From: Acinetobacter sp. P8-3-8
GTDB taxonomy: Bacteria > Pseudomonadota > Gammaproteobacteria > Pseudomonadales > Moraxellaceae
DNA length: 48,969 bases
Direction of reading: 5' to 3'
Assembly (NCBI RefSeq): GCF_000214135.1
Contig: NZ_AFIE01000024.1
Span: 1 to 48,969 of the forward strand
Both the position numbers and the translations under genes were made by a program. Positions within the stretch are counted from its first letter, which is position 1. Every line of letters begins with the position of its first letter. The notes below the pieces were generated by a model. That model was given only the letters and a program-made list of their open reading frames with translations, searched no databases and had not been told where the DNA came from. Shown in pieces: positions 7,678-17,954 of this stretch.

Positions 7678-10323
7678 CTAACCTTGTTTTAAAATTTCTT
7701 TAAGTGCGTAAAGTTTAGCAAGTGCTTCACGTGGGGTTAAATCATCCACATCAATTTCAGCCAAAGCATCTAAAACAGGAGAAGATTTTTCCACTTCAAT
7801 GACTTTTTCAACAATTTCAATTTCAGTTTCAAAAATCTCAGCTTCTGCAAACAAATCATTTTGGACAACATTGATTGGTTGTTGCAACTGTTGCTTTTCT
7901 AAAATCTTTAAACGCTTTTGAGCTTCCTTAATTACACTCGCAGGAATACCTGCCAATTTAGCCACTTGAAGACCATGACTTTGACTAGCAGGGCCATGTT
8001 GTACTTTATGTAAAAGAATCAAATTACCATTCAACTCTTTGGCAGTAACATGATAGTTATCAATCGCAGATTCTTTGGCAAGTTCTGTAAGTTCAAAATA
8101 ATGCGTTGCAAAAAGGCATAAGCATTTGATTCGTTTGGTTAGATCAAGAACACATGCCCATGCTAAAGATAAACCATCATAGGTACTGGTACCACGGCCG
8201 ACTTCATCCATAAGCACTAAAGATTGATTGGTTGCATGATGTAAAATCTGAGATGTTTCAGTCATTTCAACCATGAAAGTTGATTTTCCTGTAGACAAAT
8301 CATCGGCAGAACCAATTCGAGTGAAAATACGATCAATTGGACCTAATTTTGCAGCTTTAGCAGGAACGAAACTACCACAATAAGCGAGTAGGCTAATCAA
8401 GGCAGTTTGGCGCATAAATGTCGATTTACCGCCCATGTTCGGCCCTGTGATAATTGCCATACGATGATTAAAATCAAGCAAGGTATCATTTGGGGTATAA
8501 GGTGCTTTATTTAAAGCCTCAACAACAGGATGGCGTCCCGCCGTGATTTTTATTCCAATTTCAGGACTATATTCAGGGCGATGCCAACTATGTAAACGGG
8601 CTTGATGGGCAAAATTACACAACATATCAATGTGTGAAATCGACGCACTCATCATTTGTAAATGTCCGATATCGGCTTTTAATTCATCCAATAACATTTC
8701 AAATAAAAGCTTTTCACGCGCTAAAGCACGAGATTCACTTGAAAGCACTTTGTCTTCAAAAGATTTTAGTTCTGGCGTGATATAACGTTCAGCATTTTTA
8801 AGCGTTTGACGACGAATATAATGATCAGGTGCTTGTTCAGCTTGCGCACGGGTGAGTTCAATATAATAGCCACTGACACGGTTATAACCAATTTTTAAGG
8901 TATTGATTCCTGTTGCTTCACGTTCTTTTATTTCCAAATCAATCAGGAATTGTCCTGCATGATCTCGAATTTTACGTAACTCATCCAACTCATCATCAAA
9001 ACCTTCAGCAATGACATTACCATCACGTAGAAGGACTGGAGGATGTTCAACAATAGCTGACTGTAAACGTTGATGTAAGCCATTAAAATCACCAAGTTCT
9101 TCATTTAATTGCTGAACAAAAACGGATTTTTTGGTGTTGAGAATGGGTTGAATTGCATGGCGTAAGAAAGGAATTTGCGCACAAGCTTGACGCAGCTGAA
9201 CGAGATCACGTGGACGAGCACTGCCCAGAGCGACACGACTCAACACACGTTCAATATCGCCAATTTCTTTTAAAACTAAACGTACAGGTGACTCATGATA
9301 GCCTTGCAAAAAAGCATCAATTGCATCTAAACGAGCATCTAAAAGATGTGTATCACGAATGGGTTGCATCAATGTACGAGCAAGTAAACGACCACCCATT
9401 GCAGTTTGGCAATCATTGATTAAATGAAATAAAGACGTGCCATGTTCAAACAATGGATCAATAATTTCTAAATTACGACGTGTGACTGGATCTAAAGCAA
9501 TAAAGTCAGAGCTTTGTTCTAATTTAATTGAACGAATATGTGGTAATGCAGTTTTTTGAGTTTCTTTTGCATAATGAATCAGCGATGCAGCCGCTGCTTT
9601 TGCTAAAGGTAAATGGTCAATACCAAAGCCAGAAAGTGTCGCGACAGCAAATTGATCACATAAGGTTTTCTGTGCATTATTTAAATTAAAATCGACATTT
9701 GGACGCTTAGTAATCGGGCAGTCGATCTGCTTTTTAATCGATTCAACAATATTTGGATCGATCATATCTTCATCAATGAGCAGTTCACTTGGCATTAAAC
9801 GCGCCAATTCGATAGCGAGATTTTCTGCTTTAAACTCTTGTTGTTGAACTTTAAAAATACCTGCACTTAAATCAAGTAAAGCAATACCAATTTGATTTTG
9901 TTGGAAACATAAAGCAACAAGATTGGAGCTTTGTGTTGCTGTTAATAAAGCATCATCTGTCAACGTACCAGGCGTGATGATTCGAACAACACCACGCTCA
10001 ACAGGTCCTTTACCTGTGACCTCGCCAATTTGTTCACAGATAACAACGGTTTCACCTTTTTTAACCAAACGTGCTAGATAACCTTCGGCTGCATGATAAG
10101 GTACACCTGCCATTGGAATAGGCGCGCCATTGGCTTTACCACGATGGGTGAGGGTGATACCTAATAATTTTGCAGCTTTTTTAGCATCATCAAAAAAAAG
10201 TTCGTAAAAATCGCCCATGCGATAAAACATCAAAGAATGTGGATGCTGCATTTTTACTTTTAAATATTGTTGCATCATTGGCGTGTGCGAGGAGAGGTCA
10301 GCCGTTATTTCTGTGTTATTCAT
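7678..10323 (-). CDS. mutS: DNA mismatch repair protein MutS
   Basis: 881 residues, full length for bacterial MutS. The N-terminal mismatch-binding domain has the Phe-X-Glu motif (F39-Y40-E41). The connector, lever and clamp domains follow. The ATPase has Walker [10 protein letters not shown] near residue 626 and Walker B plus signature [15 protein letters not shown], followed by the helix-turn-helix dimer region and a C-terminal tail. It recognises base mismatches and small loops and recruits MutL. The ATG has AAGG about 12 nt upstream. No disruption is visible, so a mutator phenotype from this gene is not expected. Confidence 0.97.
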   Translation of the reverse strand: MNNTEITADLSSHTPMMQQYLKVKMQHPHSLMFYRMGDFYELFFDDAKKAAKLLGITLTHRGKANGAPIPMAGVPYHAAEGYLARLVKKGETVVICEQIGEVTGKGPVERGVVRIITPGTLTDDALLTATQSSNLVALCFQQNQIGIALLDLSAGIFKVQQQEFKAENLAIELARLMPSELLIDEDMIDPNIVESIKKQIDCPITKRPNVDFNLNNAQKTLCDQFAVATLSGFGIDHLPLAKAAAASLIHYAKETQKTALPHIRSIKLEQSSDFIALDPVTRRNLEIIDPLFEHGTSLFHLINDCQTAMGGRLLARTLMQPIRDTHLLDARLDAIDAFLQGYHESPVRLVLKEIGDIERVLSRVALGSARPRDLVQLRQACAQIPFLRHAIQPILNTKKSVFVQQLNEELGDFNGLHQRLQSAIVEHPPVLLRDGNVIAEGFDDELDELRKIRDHAGQFLIDLEIKEREATGINTLKIGYNRVSGYYIELTRAQAEQAPDHYIRRQTLKNAERYITPELKSFEDKVLSSESRALAREKLLFEMLLDELKADIGHLQMMSASISHIDMLCNFAHQARLHSWHRPEYSPEIGIKITAGRHPVVEALNKAPYTPNDTLLDFNHRMAIITGPNMGGKSTFMRQTALISLLAYCGSFVPAKAAKLGPIDRIFTRIGSADDLSTGKSTFMVEMTETSQILHHATNQSLVLMDEVGRGTSTYDGLSLAWACVLDLTKRIKCLCLFATHYFELTELAKESAIDNYHVTAKELNGNLILLHKVQHGPASQSHGLQVAKLAGIPASVIKEAQKRLKILEKQQLQQPINVVQNDLFAEAEIFETEIEIVEKVIEVEKSSPVLDALAEIDVDDLTPREALAKLYALKEILKQG

Positions 10324-10687
10324 CGATGTTAAAACCTTAAATTTAAAGAATAAATAGGGTTAATTTTAAAATTGGACCGTCTAACCAATTCAAGCAATTT
10401 TTGTGCAAATTCTAGCTAAACCAAGAAAAAGTAAACGTTTTAATGTAGATTTTTCTATATCAAAATTGAGTCAACAGAGCAGGAGAAATCAATTTGATAG
10501 TTTATGCTTTGCCATCTTAACAAATTGAGCCTGATTCACAAAAAGGAATCCTGACTGGAATGAGGAAATAAACAACAAAAGGAAATCGGTTTGGTCAAAT
10601 GGTATCAATCATTTAAGCTTGAGTTATCATCTCGTTGTGTGGCTAATAATAGGTTGTAAAATAGAACGTCTATAAGGAAGTATATTT
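10324..10687. other. Intergenic region between mutS and exported orphan
   Basis: This holds the divergent promoters of mutS and the next gene and the first copy of a degenerate ~100-bp direct repeat (10486-10586). No coding frame is supported. Confidence 0.6.
10486..10586 (+). repeat. Degenerate ~100-bp direct repeat, copy A
   Basis: This aligns with 11585-11685 over about 100 bp at roughly 70% identity by eye, with shared blocks AATCAATTTGAT, CATCTTAAC and ATTGAGC-TGATTCA. It lies about 100 bp upstream of the orphan gene. Confidence 0.75.
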
Positions 10688-11482
10688 TTGAAATATTTTA
10701 TCATTTTGATTTTTATGGTTTTTATTGGAAATGTTATCTTTGGCGATAAAATTATATTTGATGAGAATCGAGAAAGAAATTTAGTACGTATTCCTTATTA
10801 TGATTCTGGGGAGGAGTTAATTCTCAATTTTCCTAAGTGTAATTATGGACATAGGAATATTGAAGGAGTACAACGTTCAGTCTTTTTATATTTTCCGCGA
10901 CCAACATTTACAGGTAATTACCAAAAAACTTTTAATTGCCCATTTAGTAAAGATAGTGCAACTGTAAGTTTACAAATTGGAACGACATCAAATTTTAAAA
11001 TTCAAGGACAAAAGGATTTTACGAGTAATGAATATAGAGCTGCCTTTTTTGAATATGGACAAAAAAAAGATAGTAAATTAGAAGCTTCTAAAAATAATAT
11101 GAAAATATATAGAAGTGGTATTGGTATAAATGCAATTTTAGTTGGGGACTTCAAAGAAAAGAAACATTGGTTAATGATTGAATACCATGATTATGATCCA
11201 CATTTAATTGATTCTGGTTTTATGCAAGTATTTAAGATTACAACATACTTAAATAGTAAATATCAACTTGAATATGAGGTGTATACATCGCAGTGGTTGA
11301 ATAATGATGATTCAGGGTTAAAAGTAGATACTAAATTTGCTGATGATTTTCGTAATGTTGTACAAAATAAAGATGATAATATTATTGATCATCCTGAAAT
11401 TATAAAAGAATTTATTTTAAATAATGAAAGTGTTATACAGTATGTTAAACAAAACTCTAAAGAAGTAAGTAATAACAATTAA
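10688..11482 (+). CDS. Unrecognised exported or membrane-anchored protein (264 aa)
   Basis: I do not recognise a family. The first ~18 residues are a hydrophobic stretch (FIILIFMVFIGNVIF) that should act as a signal peptide or membrane anchor; no lipobox is present. The remainder is hydrophilic, rich in Asn, Lys, Tyr and Asp, with a probable beta-rich core and two cysteines near residues 50 and 80 that could pair in the periplasm. The start is TTG, chosen because AAGGAAG lies 7 nt upstream. The gene is much richer in A and T than mutS and frmA, and is bracketed by the degenerate direct repeat at 10486 and 11585, both suggesting acquisition or a cassette-like origin. Confidence 0.7.
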   Translation: MKYFIILIFMVFIGNVIFGDKIIFDENRERNLVRIPYYDSGEELILNFPKCNYGHRNIEGVQRSVFLYFPRPTFTGNYQKTFNCPFSKDSATVSLQIGTTSNFKIQGQKDFTSNEYRAAFFEYGQKKDSKLEASKNNMKIYRSGIGINAILVGDFKEKKHWLMIEYHDYDPHLIDSGFMQVFKITTYLNSKYQLEYEVYTSQWLNNDDSGLKVDTKFADDFRNVVQNKDDNIIDHPEIIKEFILNNESVIQYVKQNSKEVSNNN

Positions 11483-11584
11483 TTTAGAAAAAAATATCTT
11501 CTGAATTTGAACCAAAGCACTTTAATAAAACGAATACGAGACTTGGTATTTCTGCTCTTGTTAAGATAAGCTAGAGAGTCTCAA

Positions 11585-11685
11585 CAATCAATTTGATTCC
11601 TTACTGTTTATCATCTTAACGTATTGAGCTTGATTCAAAAAAGAATTCTAATAAGAATAAATGAATAATGAGCAGTAAAATGAAT
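11585..11685 (+). repeat. Degenerate ~100-bp direct repeat, copy B
   Basis: Partner of 10486-10586 in the same orientation, about 1.1 kb away, beginning about 100 bp after the stop of the orphan gene. Confidence 0.75.
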
Positions 11686-11765
11686 TTTTCAATACAACTA
11701 TATGAATTTTAAATATTTTTAATTAAAATTTACATTATTTTTTAATCATTTGTTTTTAAATTTTA

Positions 11766-11785
11766 TACTATAGGGTACTATACTA
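11766..11785 (+). promoter_or_regulatory. Probable FrmR operator
   Basis: A near-perfect palindrome, TACTATAG-GGTA-CTATACTA (one mismatch), sits 23 bp before the frmR start. G/C-centred TATAGT-type repeats like this are typical operators of FrmR/RcnR/CsoR tetramers. A further TACTATA copy overlaps it, so two repressor tetramers could bind. Confidence 0.65.
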
Positions 11786-11808
11786 TAAAATTTGAATGGA
11801 TCAGATTT

Positions 11809-13217
<1,409 letters not shown>

Positions 13218-13304
13218 TTTATTTTCTGTACTACGCGTTCTGTACTGTGCTTTCTGTATTTTAGCTGGGTGGTCATGGCAATGATCATTGGGCATTAAAG
13301 AATG

Positions 13305-13369
13305 GGAGCTTTATTCATGCTAAATGACGCTTTAATCAATGCATTTAGATGAATAAGCTCCTTTTTTTT
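13305..13369 (+). terminator. Long-stem terminator of the frmRA operon
   Basis: An extended hairpin: GGAGCTT(T)ATTCAT and CTAAATG pair with CATTTAG and ATGAATAAGCTCC, about 20 bp in total with small bulges and a ~15-nt loop, then T8. It lies between two convergent genes. Confidence 0.85.
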
Positions 13370-13434
13370 GGATAAAAATTCTGATTTCTAAACAAATCCC
13401 CAAACAAGTAACGATGTCTACTTTTTTTGCATTT

Positions 13435-14292
13435 CTATTTTCTCTTCATGCGTGAACGTACAACTGCTGTGAAAATTGCCTGATAAGATGAAGGTAAAAG
13501 TCTTGCTGACCAGTCATATAATTTAGAATCTGGCCCAATCAGAACACGTCTTTTATTCTCTTTGACAGCTTTAAAAATGGTGTCAGCAGCTTTTGTCGAA
13601 GTGGTTAGAAAAGTCATTTCAAACTCTTTGGTTGCATCTTGTGCTGATTTTCCAGTGAGTTTGGATAGCTTGTCAGAAATTCGTGCCGATTTGGCAATAT
13701 TGGTTTTGATTCCACCTGGGTGTACGCATGTTGCACTAATCGCAGAGTTACTGATTTCTAAATCTTGTCTTAGTGCTTCGGTAAAACCTCGAACTGCATA
13801 TTTACTTGCGTTGTATCCACTCATAAAAGGTTGCGCAGTTAAACCAAAAACACTGGAAATATTAACGATATGACCTTCACCTGATTGCTCAAGGTAAGGT
13901 AAAAAAGCTTTGGTGCCATAGATGACGCCCCAAAAATTAATATCCATAATCCATTGATAATCTTTAATTTCAAGTTCGTTCACAGTCCCTGACAATGCAA
14001 CACCAGCATTGTTGATAATCAGATTCACTTTACCGTGAGTTTCAAAAGTATCTTTTGCCCAATCAAAAACCTGTTGTTGATTACTCACGTCAACTTTTTG
14101 GCATGAAATATTCAAATGGCTAAATTGCGGTCTGCTTTGAATAAGCTTTCTAGTTTCCTCGACCGAATCTAAATGAACATCTGAGAGGGCTAAATGACAA
14201 TTTTCCTGAGCAAAACGCATTGCTAAAGCACGACCAATACCTGAACCTGCGCCTGTAATAGCGACAACAGCATTGTTAAAATCCTGAATCAT
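13435..14292 (-). CDS. SDR family oxidoreductase
   Basis: A 285-residue classical short-chain dehydrogenase. The cofactor loop TGAGSGIG is at residues 14-21, NNAG follows the fourth strand, and the catalytic Ser (NISS) and YNASK (Tyr-x3-Lys) are present. The acidic D38 after beta-2 (SDVH) favours NAD+. It is the last gene of a three-gene minus-strand operon with another SDR (4-bp overlap) and a flavin monooxygenase. The likely reaction is alcohol/ketone interconversion of the monooxygenase substrate or product; the substrate is unknown. Confidence 0.85.
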   Translation of the reverse strand: MIQDFNNAVVAITGAGSGIGRALAMRFAQENCHLALSDVHLDSVEETRKLIQSRPQFSHLNISCQKVDVSNQQQVFDWAKDTFETHGKVNLIINNAGVALSGTVNELEIKDYQWIMDINFWGVIYGTKAFLPYLEQSGEGHIVNISSVFGLTAQPFMSGYNASKYAVRGFTEALRQDLEISNSAISATCVHPGGIKTNIAKSARISDKLSKLTGKSAQDATKEFEMTFLTTSTKAADTIFKAVKENKRRVLIGPDSKLYDWSARLLPSSYQAIFTAVVRSRMKRK

Positions 14293-15134
14293 TTAAAAAG
14301 TCCTTTTTTCAGTTTTATTAAGTTATAAGGTTTTTGATCAATCACTTTTTTCATGTCTGACCAAATGAATTTATTTAATATTTTTAATGGTACTAATTTG
14401 GAGCCCAACCATATTTTCAATGAATCATTGCCATATACAATTCGTGTGGTGCCTTTTTCGATATGCTTAATTAAATGCGCTGTGATTTGTTCAGGCGAAG
14501 TTTTTAAATAATTTTTAGAAAAAGCTTGTCCATTTGTAGATTGCACAATGTTAGTGTCAATTCCGCCCGGATGTAACAAATGAACTTGAACGCCACTGTT
14601 TTGCAATTCACACATCAGTGCTTCACTAAAGCCTCGTACTGCAAACTTACTGGCACAATAATCAGAATGGTTAGGTGTCCCGACTAAGCCAAAAATACTG
14701 GATACATTAACAATATGTCCTTTATTTTTTGATAATAGTTGAGGTAGAAAGGCACGTGTTCCATAAACAACGCCAAAAAAATTAATTTTCATAGCACGTT
14801 CGTAGCTACTTAAATCCATTAACCATGCCGGCGTATAAGCGCCTTCAATGCCTGCATTATTAATAATGACAAACGCATTTCCAAGTTTCTTCTGGCATAA
14901 GTCTGCAAAACTTAACATTTTATTTTGATCAGAAACATCAAAAACTTCACTGACGATAGTGCAATTGGGTGTTTGTTTTTTGATGAGTTCAATCGTTTCA
15001 TCTAAACCTGTTTGATTAAAATCATTCAATCCTAATTTTGCACCGAGTCGCGCAAAGGCCAATGCATAGGCTCTTCCCATGCCCGAGCCTGCGCCTGTAA
15101 TAATGGTGACTTGATTTGAAAAATATTGAGTCAT
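14289..15134 (-). CDS. SDR family oxidoreductase
   Basis: A 281-residue short-chain dehydrogenase with TGAGSGMG (residues 12-19), NNAG, NVSS and the catalytic YCASK. It is clearly paralogous to the next gene in the operon. GAGA precedes the ATG, and the gene starts 34 bp after the monooxygenase stop. Two different SDRs in one operon suggest either two successive oxidations or different stereo-specificities on one pathway. Confidence 0.85.
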   Translation of the reverse strand: MTQYFSNQVTIITGAGSGMGRAYALAFARLGAKLGLNDFNQTGLDETIELIKKQTPNCTIVSEVFDVSDQNKMLSFADLCQKKLGNAFVIINNAGIEGAYTPAWLMDLSSYERAMKINFFGVVYGTRAFLPQLLSKNKGHIVNVSSIFGLVGTPNHSDYCASKFAVRGFSEALMCELQNSGVQVHLLHPGGIDTNIVQSTNGQAFSKNYLKTSPEQITAHLIKHIEKGTTRIVYGNDSLKIWLGSKLVPLKILNKFIWSDMKKVIDQKPYNLIKLKKGLFK

Positions 15135-15168
15135 TTGCTTATTCTCATACTTGTTCTTAGCTTATTGA

Positions 15169-16626
15169 TCAATGGAATTGATGATGCTGGGGTTTAAAGT
15201 TTTTAGCCATTTGGTAATAGGTGAAACTAAAGCCAGGGAACATTGCAATCACATGACCGCTTTTGTTTTTGTACCAACTATTGCAACCACCCGTTTGCCA
15301 AACGGTTTTTTTCATTTCTTTATGGATCATTTGTGTATAGTCATTTTCAGCTTCGGCGGTGACTTCTATACTTTGTTTCCCTTGTTTTAGGGTGGTTTGA
15401 ATTGCCTTCAAGACATAATTCATTTGCGCTTCAATGACAAAAATTGCTGAAGTATGCCCAATGCCTGTATTTGGGCCAGTAATAATGAATAAATTAGGAA
15501 AGTTCGGAAGGGTAGTTCCTAGGTAAGCTCTTGGAAATTCCTGCCATACCTCTGCAATATTTTGACCTTTTTCACCTAAAACTGGATAAGAAATTACACC
15601 ATCTGTTGCATCATAGCCTGTTGAATAAATGATTAAATCAAGATCGATATGCTGTCCATCTGTGGTGTTAATACCCGTTTTATCAATTGAAGCAATCGCT
15701 GAGTCTTTAGTGTGTAGCGTGACATTATTTCGAGATAGTGCTGGATATAAAGTATTGGATAAGATAATGCGTTTACAGCCAATGGTGTAATCTGGTGTGA
15801 CTGCCACTCTGAGTTTTGGATCTTGGATTTGTTTTTCAATATGTTTAAGTGCTAGTTTTTGTGCAAATACATTTAAAGCAGCTTTAGAATATTTAAAACC
15901 AATCATTCGTGTTTCAAGATTCCAATACACCGCAGTACGCACTGCTTTGTGAATGAATTTATTGCCAATTAATTTCTGTTGTGCGCTGTTAAATTTGTAA
16001 TCTGGACGAGGCATCACCCAATGCGGTGTCCGTTGAAAAACATGTAAATGAGCGACATCAGGTGCAATTGTAGGAATCACTTGTGCTGCACTTGCACCAC
16101 TGCCAATAATCGCTACACGTTTGTTTTTATAGTTGTAGTCATGATCCCATTCATTGGTGTGAAATGATTTACCTTCAAAGCTGTCACGGCCTTTAAAATT
16201 TGGAATCACAGGCGTACTCAGCGGCCCTGATGCATTGATAATAAATTGGGCTGTCAGTACCTCATCTTGATCTGTATAAATATTCCAACGTTTTTTATGG
16301 GTATCCCACTGTACTTTTACAACATTACAATTGGTTTTTGTTTTACTGCGTAAATTATATTTATCAATTACATGGTTGGTATATTCTTCTAATTCATTCT
16401 GTTCTGCAAACATCTGACTCCATGCATAAGGTTCATGTGAGATCGAGTAGAGTGGAGATTGCACATCAACAGCAGCGCCTGGGTAGCTATTTTGACACCA
16501 TGTGCCTCCCATAAAATCACGACGTTCTAAAATTAAAAAATCTTCAATCCCATTTTTTAATAAATTAATCGCAGAGCATTGCCCGCCAAAGCCACTGCCA
16601 ATAATAATCACTTGATGATAAGACAT
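15169..16626 (-). CDS. Flavin-containing monooxygenase, Baeyer-Villiger type
   Basis: 485 residues. The N-terminal FAD loop GSGFGG (residues 9-14) with LERRDFMGGTW, the BVMO fingerprint F-x-G-x3-H-x3-W-D (FEGKSFHTNEWD), and the second NADPH-binding loop GSGASAAQ are all present. Such enzymes insert oxygen next to a ketone to give an ester or lactone, using FAD and NADPH. With two SDRs behind it and a divergent TetR regulator, it looks like a substrate-induced operon for oxidising a cyclic or long-chain alcohol/ketone. It is not the AlmA alkane hydroxylase, whose N-terminus differs. AAGGATG precedes the ATG. Confidence 0.85.
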   Translation of the reverse strand: MSYHQVIIIGSGFGGQCSAINLLKNGIEDFLILERRDFMGGTWCQNSYPGAAVDVQSPLYSISHEPYAWSQMFAEQNELEEYTNHVIDKYNLRSKTKTNCNVVKVQWDTHKKRWNIYTDQDEVLTAQFIINASGPLSTPVIPNFKGRDSFEGKSFHTNEWDHDYNYKNKRVAIIGSGASAAQVIPTIAPDVAHLHVFQRTPHWVMPRPDYKFNSAQQKLIGNKFIHKAVRTAVYWNLETRMIGFKYSKAALNVFAQKLALKHIEKQIQDPKLRVAVTPDYTIGCKRIILSNTLYPALSRNNVTLHTKDSAIASIDKTGINTTDGQHIDLDLIIYSTGYDATDGVISYPVLGEKGQNIAEVWQEFPRAYLGTTLPNFPNLFIITGPNTGIGHTSAIFVIEAQMNYVLKAIQTTLKQGKQSIEVTAEAENDYTQMIHKEMKKTVWQTGGCNSWYKNKSGHVIAMFPGFSFTYYQMAKNFKPQHHQFH

Positions 16627-16696
16627 AAGTTACATCCTTATTTTACGCTATTGCTATAATTTTAGTTTAATTTGATGACAACTGTCTTCACTTTAC

Positions 16697-16720
16697 ATTT
16701 GACAATAAATGTTGTCAAAT
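16697..16720. promoter_or_regulatory. Palindromic operator candidate between monooxygenase and TetR genes
   Basis: ATTTGACAA, a 6-nt spacer, then TTGTCAAAT: a perfect 9-bp inverted repeat ending 7 bp before the regulator ATG and lying in the divergent promoter region. Its size and position fit a TetR-dimer site. An additional GACA-AC-TGTC half-like repeat lies nearby, around 16676-16685. Confidence 0.7.
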
Positions 16721-16727
16721 ATTAATC

Positions 16728-17393
16728 ATGAAAAAAAGCCATGATGCCCAAATTGGGCGAACTTATGCGGGCGAAGCTCAAGCGGAGCGTCAAGCCAAAC
16801 GACATCAAAAATTTATTGAGGCTGGACACGAGTTGTTTGGCACAATCGGTTTTCGGCAAACAACGGTCAGAGTGATTTGCAAACAAGCTGAACTGACTGA
16901 TCGTTATTTTTATGAATCATTTTCCAGTATGGAGGATGTGCTGGTGCTTGTGTATGAACAAGCGATTCGAGACATTCAAACTAAAATTCTACTCACAATT
17001 CAAAATAATGATGATAGAGATGATCAAAAAGATGATGTCGATGTTTTAATTCGACAAGTGCTCGATATCTTTTTTCAGGCAGTAGAATGTCCTAAAACTG
17101 CACGAATTATTTGGTTGGAAGTGCTTGGTGTGAGTACACGTGTTGATGTAATTTATAACAATGCAATACGTAGCTTTGCTGCACTTTTTTTACAGTTAAG
17201 CTTATCTCTTTATCCTAATATTCAATTATCTGAAGCAGAACGTGATGTGGTTGCAATTGGTATAGTTGGGGCAATCAGCCAATCGACGATGGCATGGTTG
17301 TTAGATGGTTATCAACTTGATCGTCAAATCATGGTCAATTCGATGTTCCATATTATCAAAGGAACATCAACTCAATTAACACTCAATCATTGA
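16728..17393 (+). CDS. TetR/AcrR family transcriptional regulator
   Basis: 221 residues with an N-terminal TetR helix-turn-helix (about 25-75: FGTIGFRQTTVRVICKQAEL then RYFYESFSSMEDVL) and an all-helical ligand-binding C-terminal domain. It is divergent from the monooxygenase/SDR operon across 101 bp that contain a perfect palindrome, so it probably represses that operon and itself. Its ligand is presumably the operon's substrate; this is inference from the layout. Confidence 0.87.
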   Translation: MKKSHDAQIGRTYAGEAQAERQAKRHQKFIEAGHELFGTIGFRQTTVRVICKQAELTDRYFYESFSSMEDVLVLVYEQAIRDIQTKILLTIQNNDDRDDQKDDVDVLIRQVLDIFFQAVECPKTARIIWLEVLGVSTRVDVIYNNAIRSFAALFLQLSLSLYPNIQLSEAERDVVAIGIVGAISQSTMAWLLDGYQLDRQIMVNSMFHIIKGTSTQLTLNH

Positions 17394-17954
17394 TCATTGA
17401 TCATTTAAGTTTCAGTAATAGTTTTAATCTGTTTTTATATTATGATGTTTTATTGTTGGAAATAATCGTGATTTAATCCATTTAAAAACATGGGCTGCTT
17501 TAGATTGTTGTTTAGAAATAATCATTCTATATTTCACTATAACTATTTAAATATACATACTTAAATCAATTATATCGCTAGATGCTTAGTACCTTGGTAT
17601 TCATTTTGCTTATCTATTATTTTTAAGTTGAATCAGATCGAGAAAACTTTAACTGAAAAGCAACATATCTTGATGGTTTAAAAGAAATAATATAATTTGA
17701 TCTATTCACTATACATCACTTAGTTCTAGCTAGAACCTCAAATAGCTTTATATTTTTCAGGGAGGGATAGGTTTTCCTAGATCATGGAATTAAGGGAAAT
17801 ATTATTGTCATAAAATTGAGATACTATTTCTTATTTATCTCAATTTTTAATCTTCTTTTTCACTTTTATAATACACTGAGTAAATTGTAATAATGTGACA
17901 TGATTGCTGTTTATGAGCAAATTATATGAAGTTTAACAAATTGAGGTATATTAA
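17394..17954. other. 561-bp intergenic region upstream of gdhB
   Basis: No coding frame is supported. The region is AT-rich and contains a perfect 14-bp palindrome, GTTCTAGCTAGAAC (17723-17736), about 220 bp before the gdhB start. A GAGG ribosome-binding site (17943-17946) precedes the gdhB ATG. Confidence 0.5.

Larger units (their letters stand above)
11483..11808. other. Intergenic region before frmR
   Basis: This contains repeat copy B (11585-11685), a very AT-rich segment (about 11695-11770) and the frmR operator/promoter. No gene is supported. Confidence 0.6.

Noticed and set aside
9153-9419. Plus-strand open frame within mutS
   Set aside because: Antisense to a well-conserved part of mutS, without a ribosome-binding site or recognisable product.
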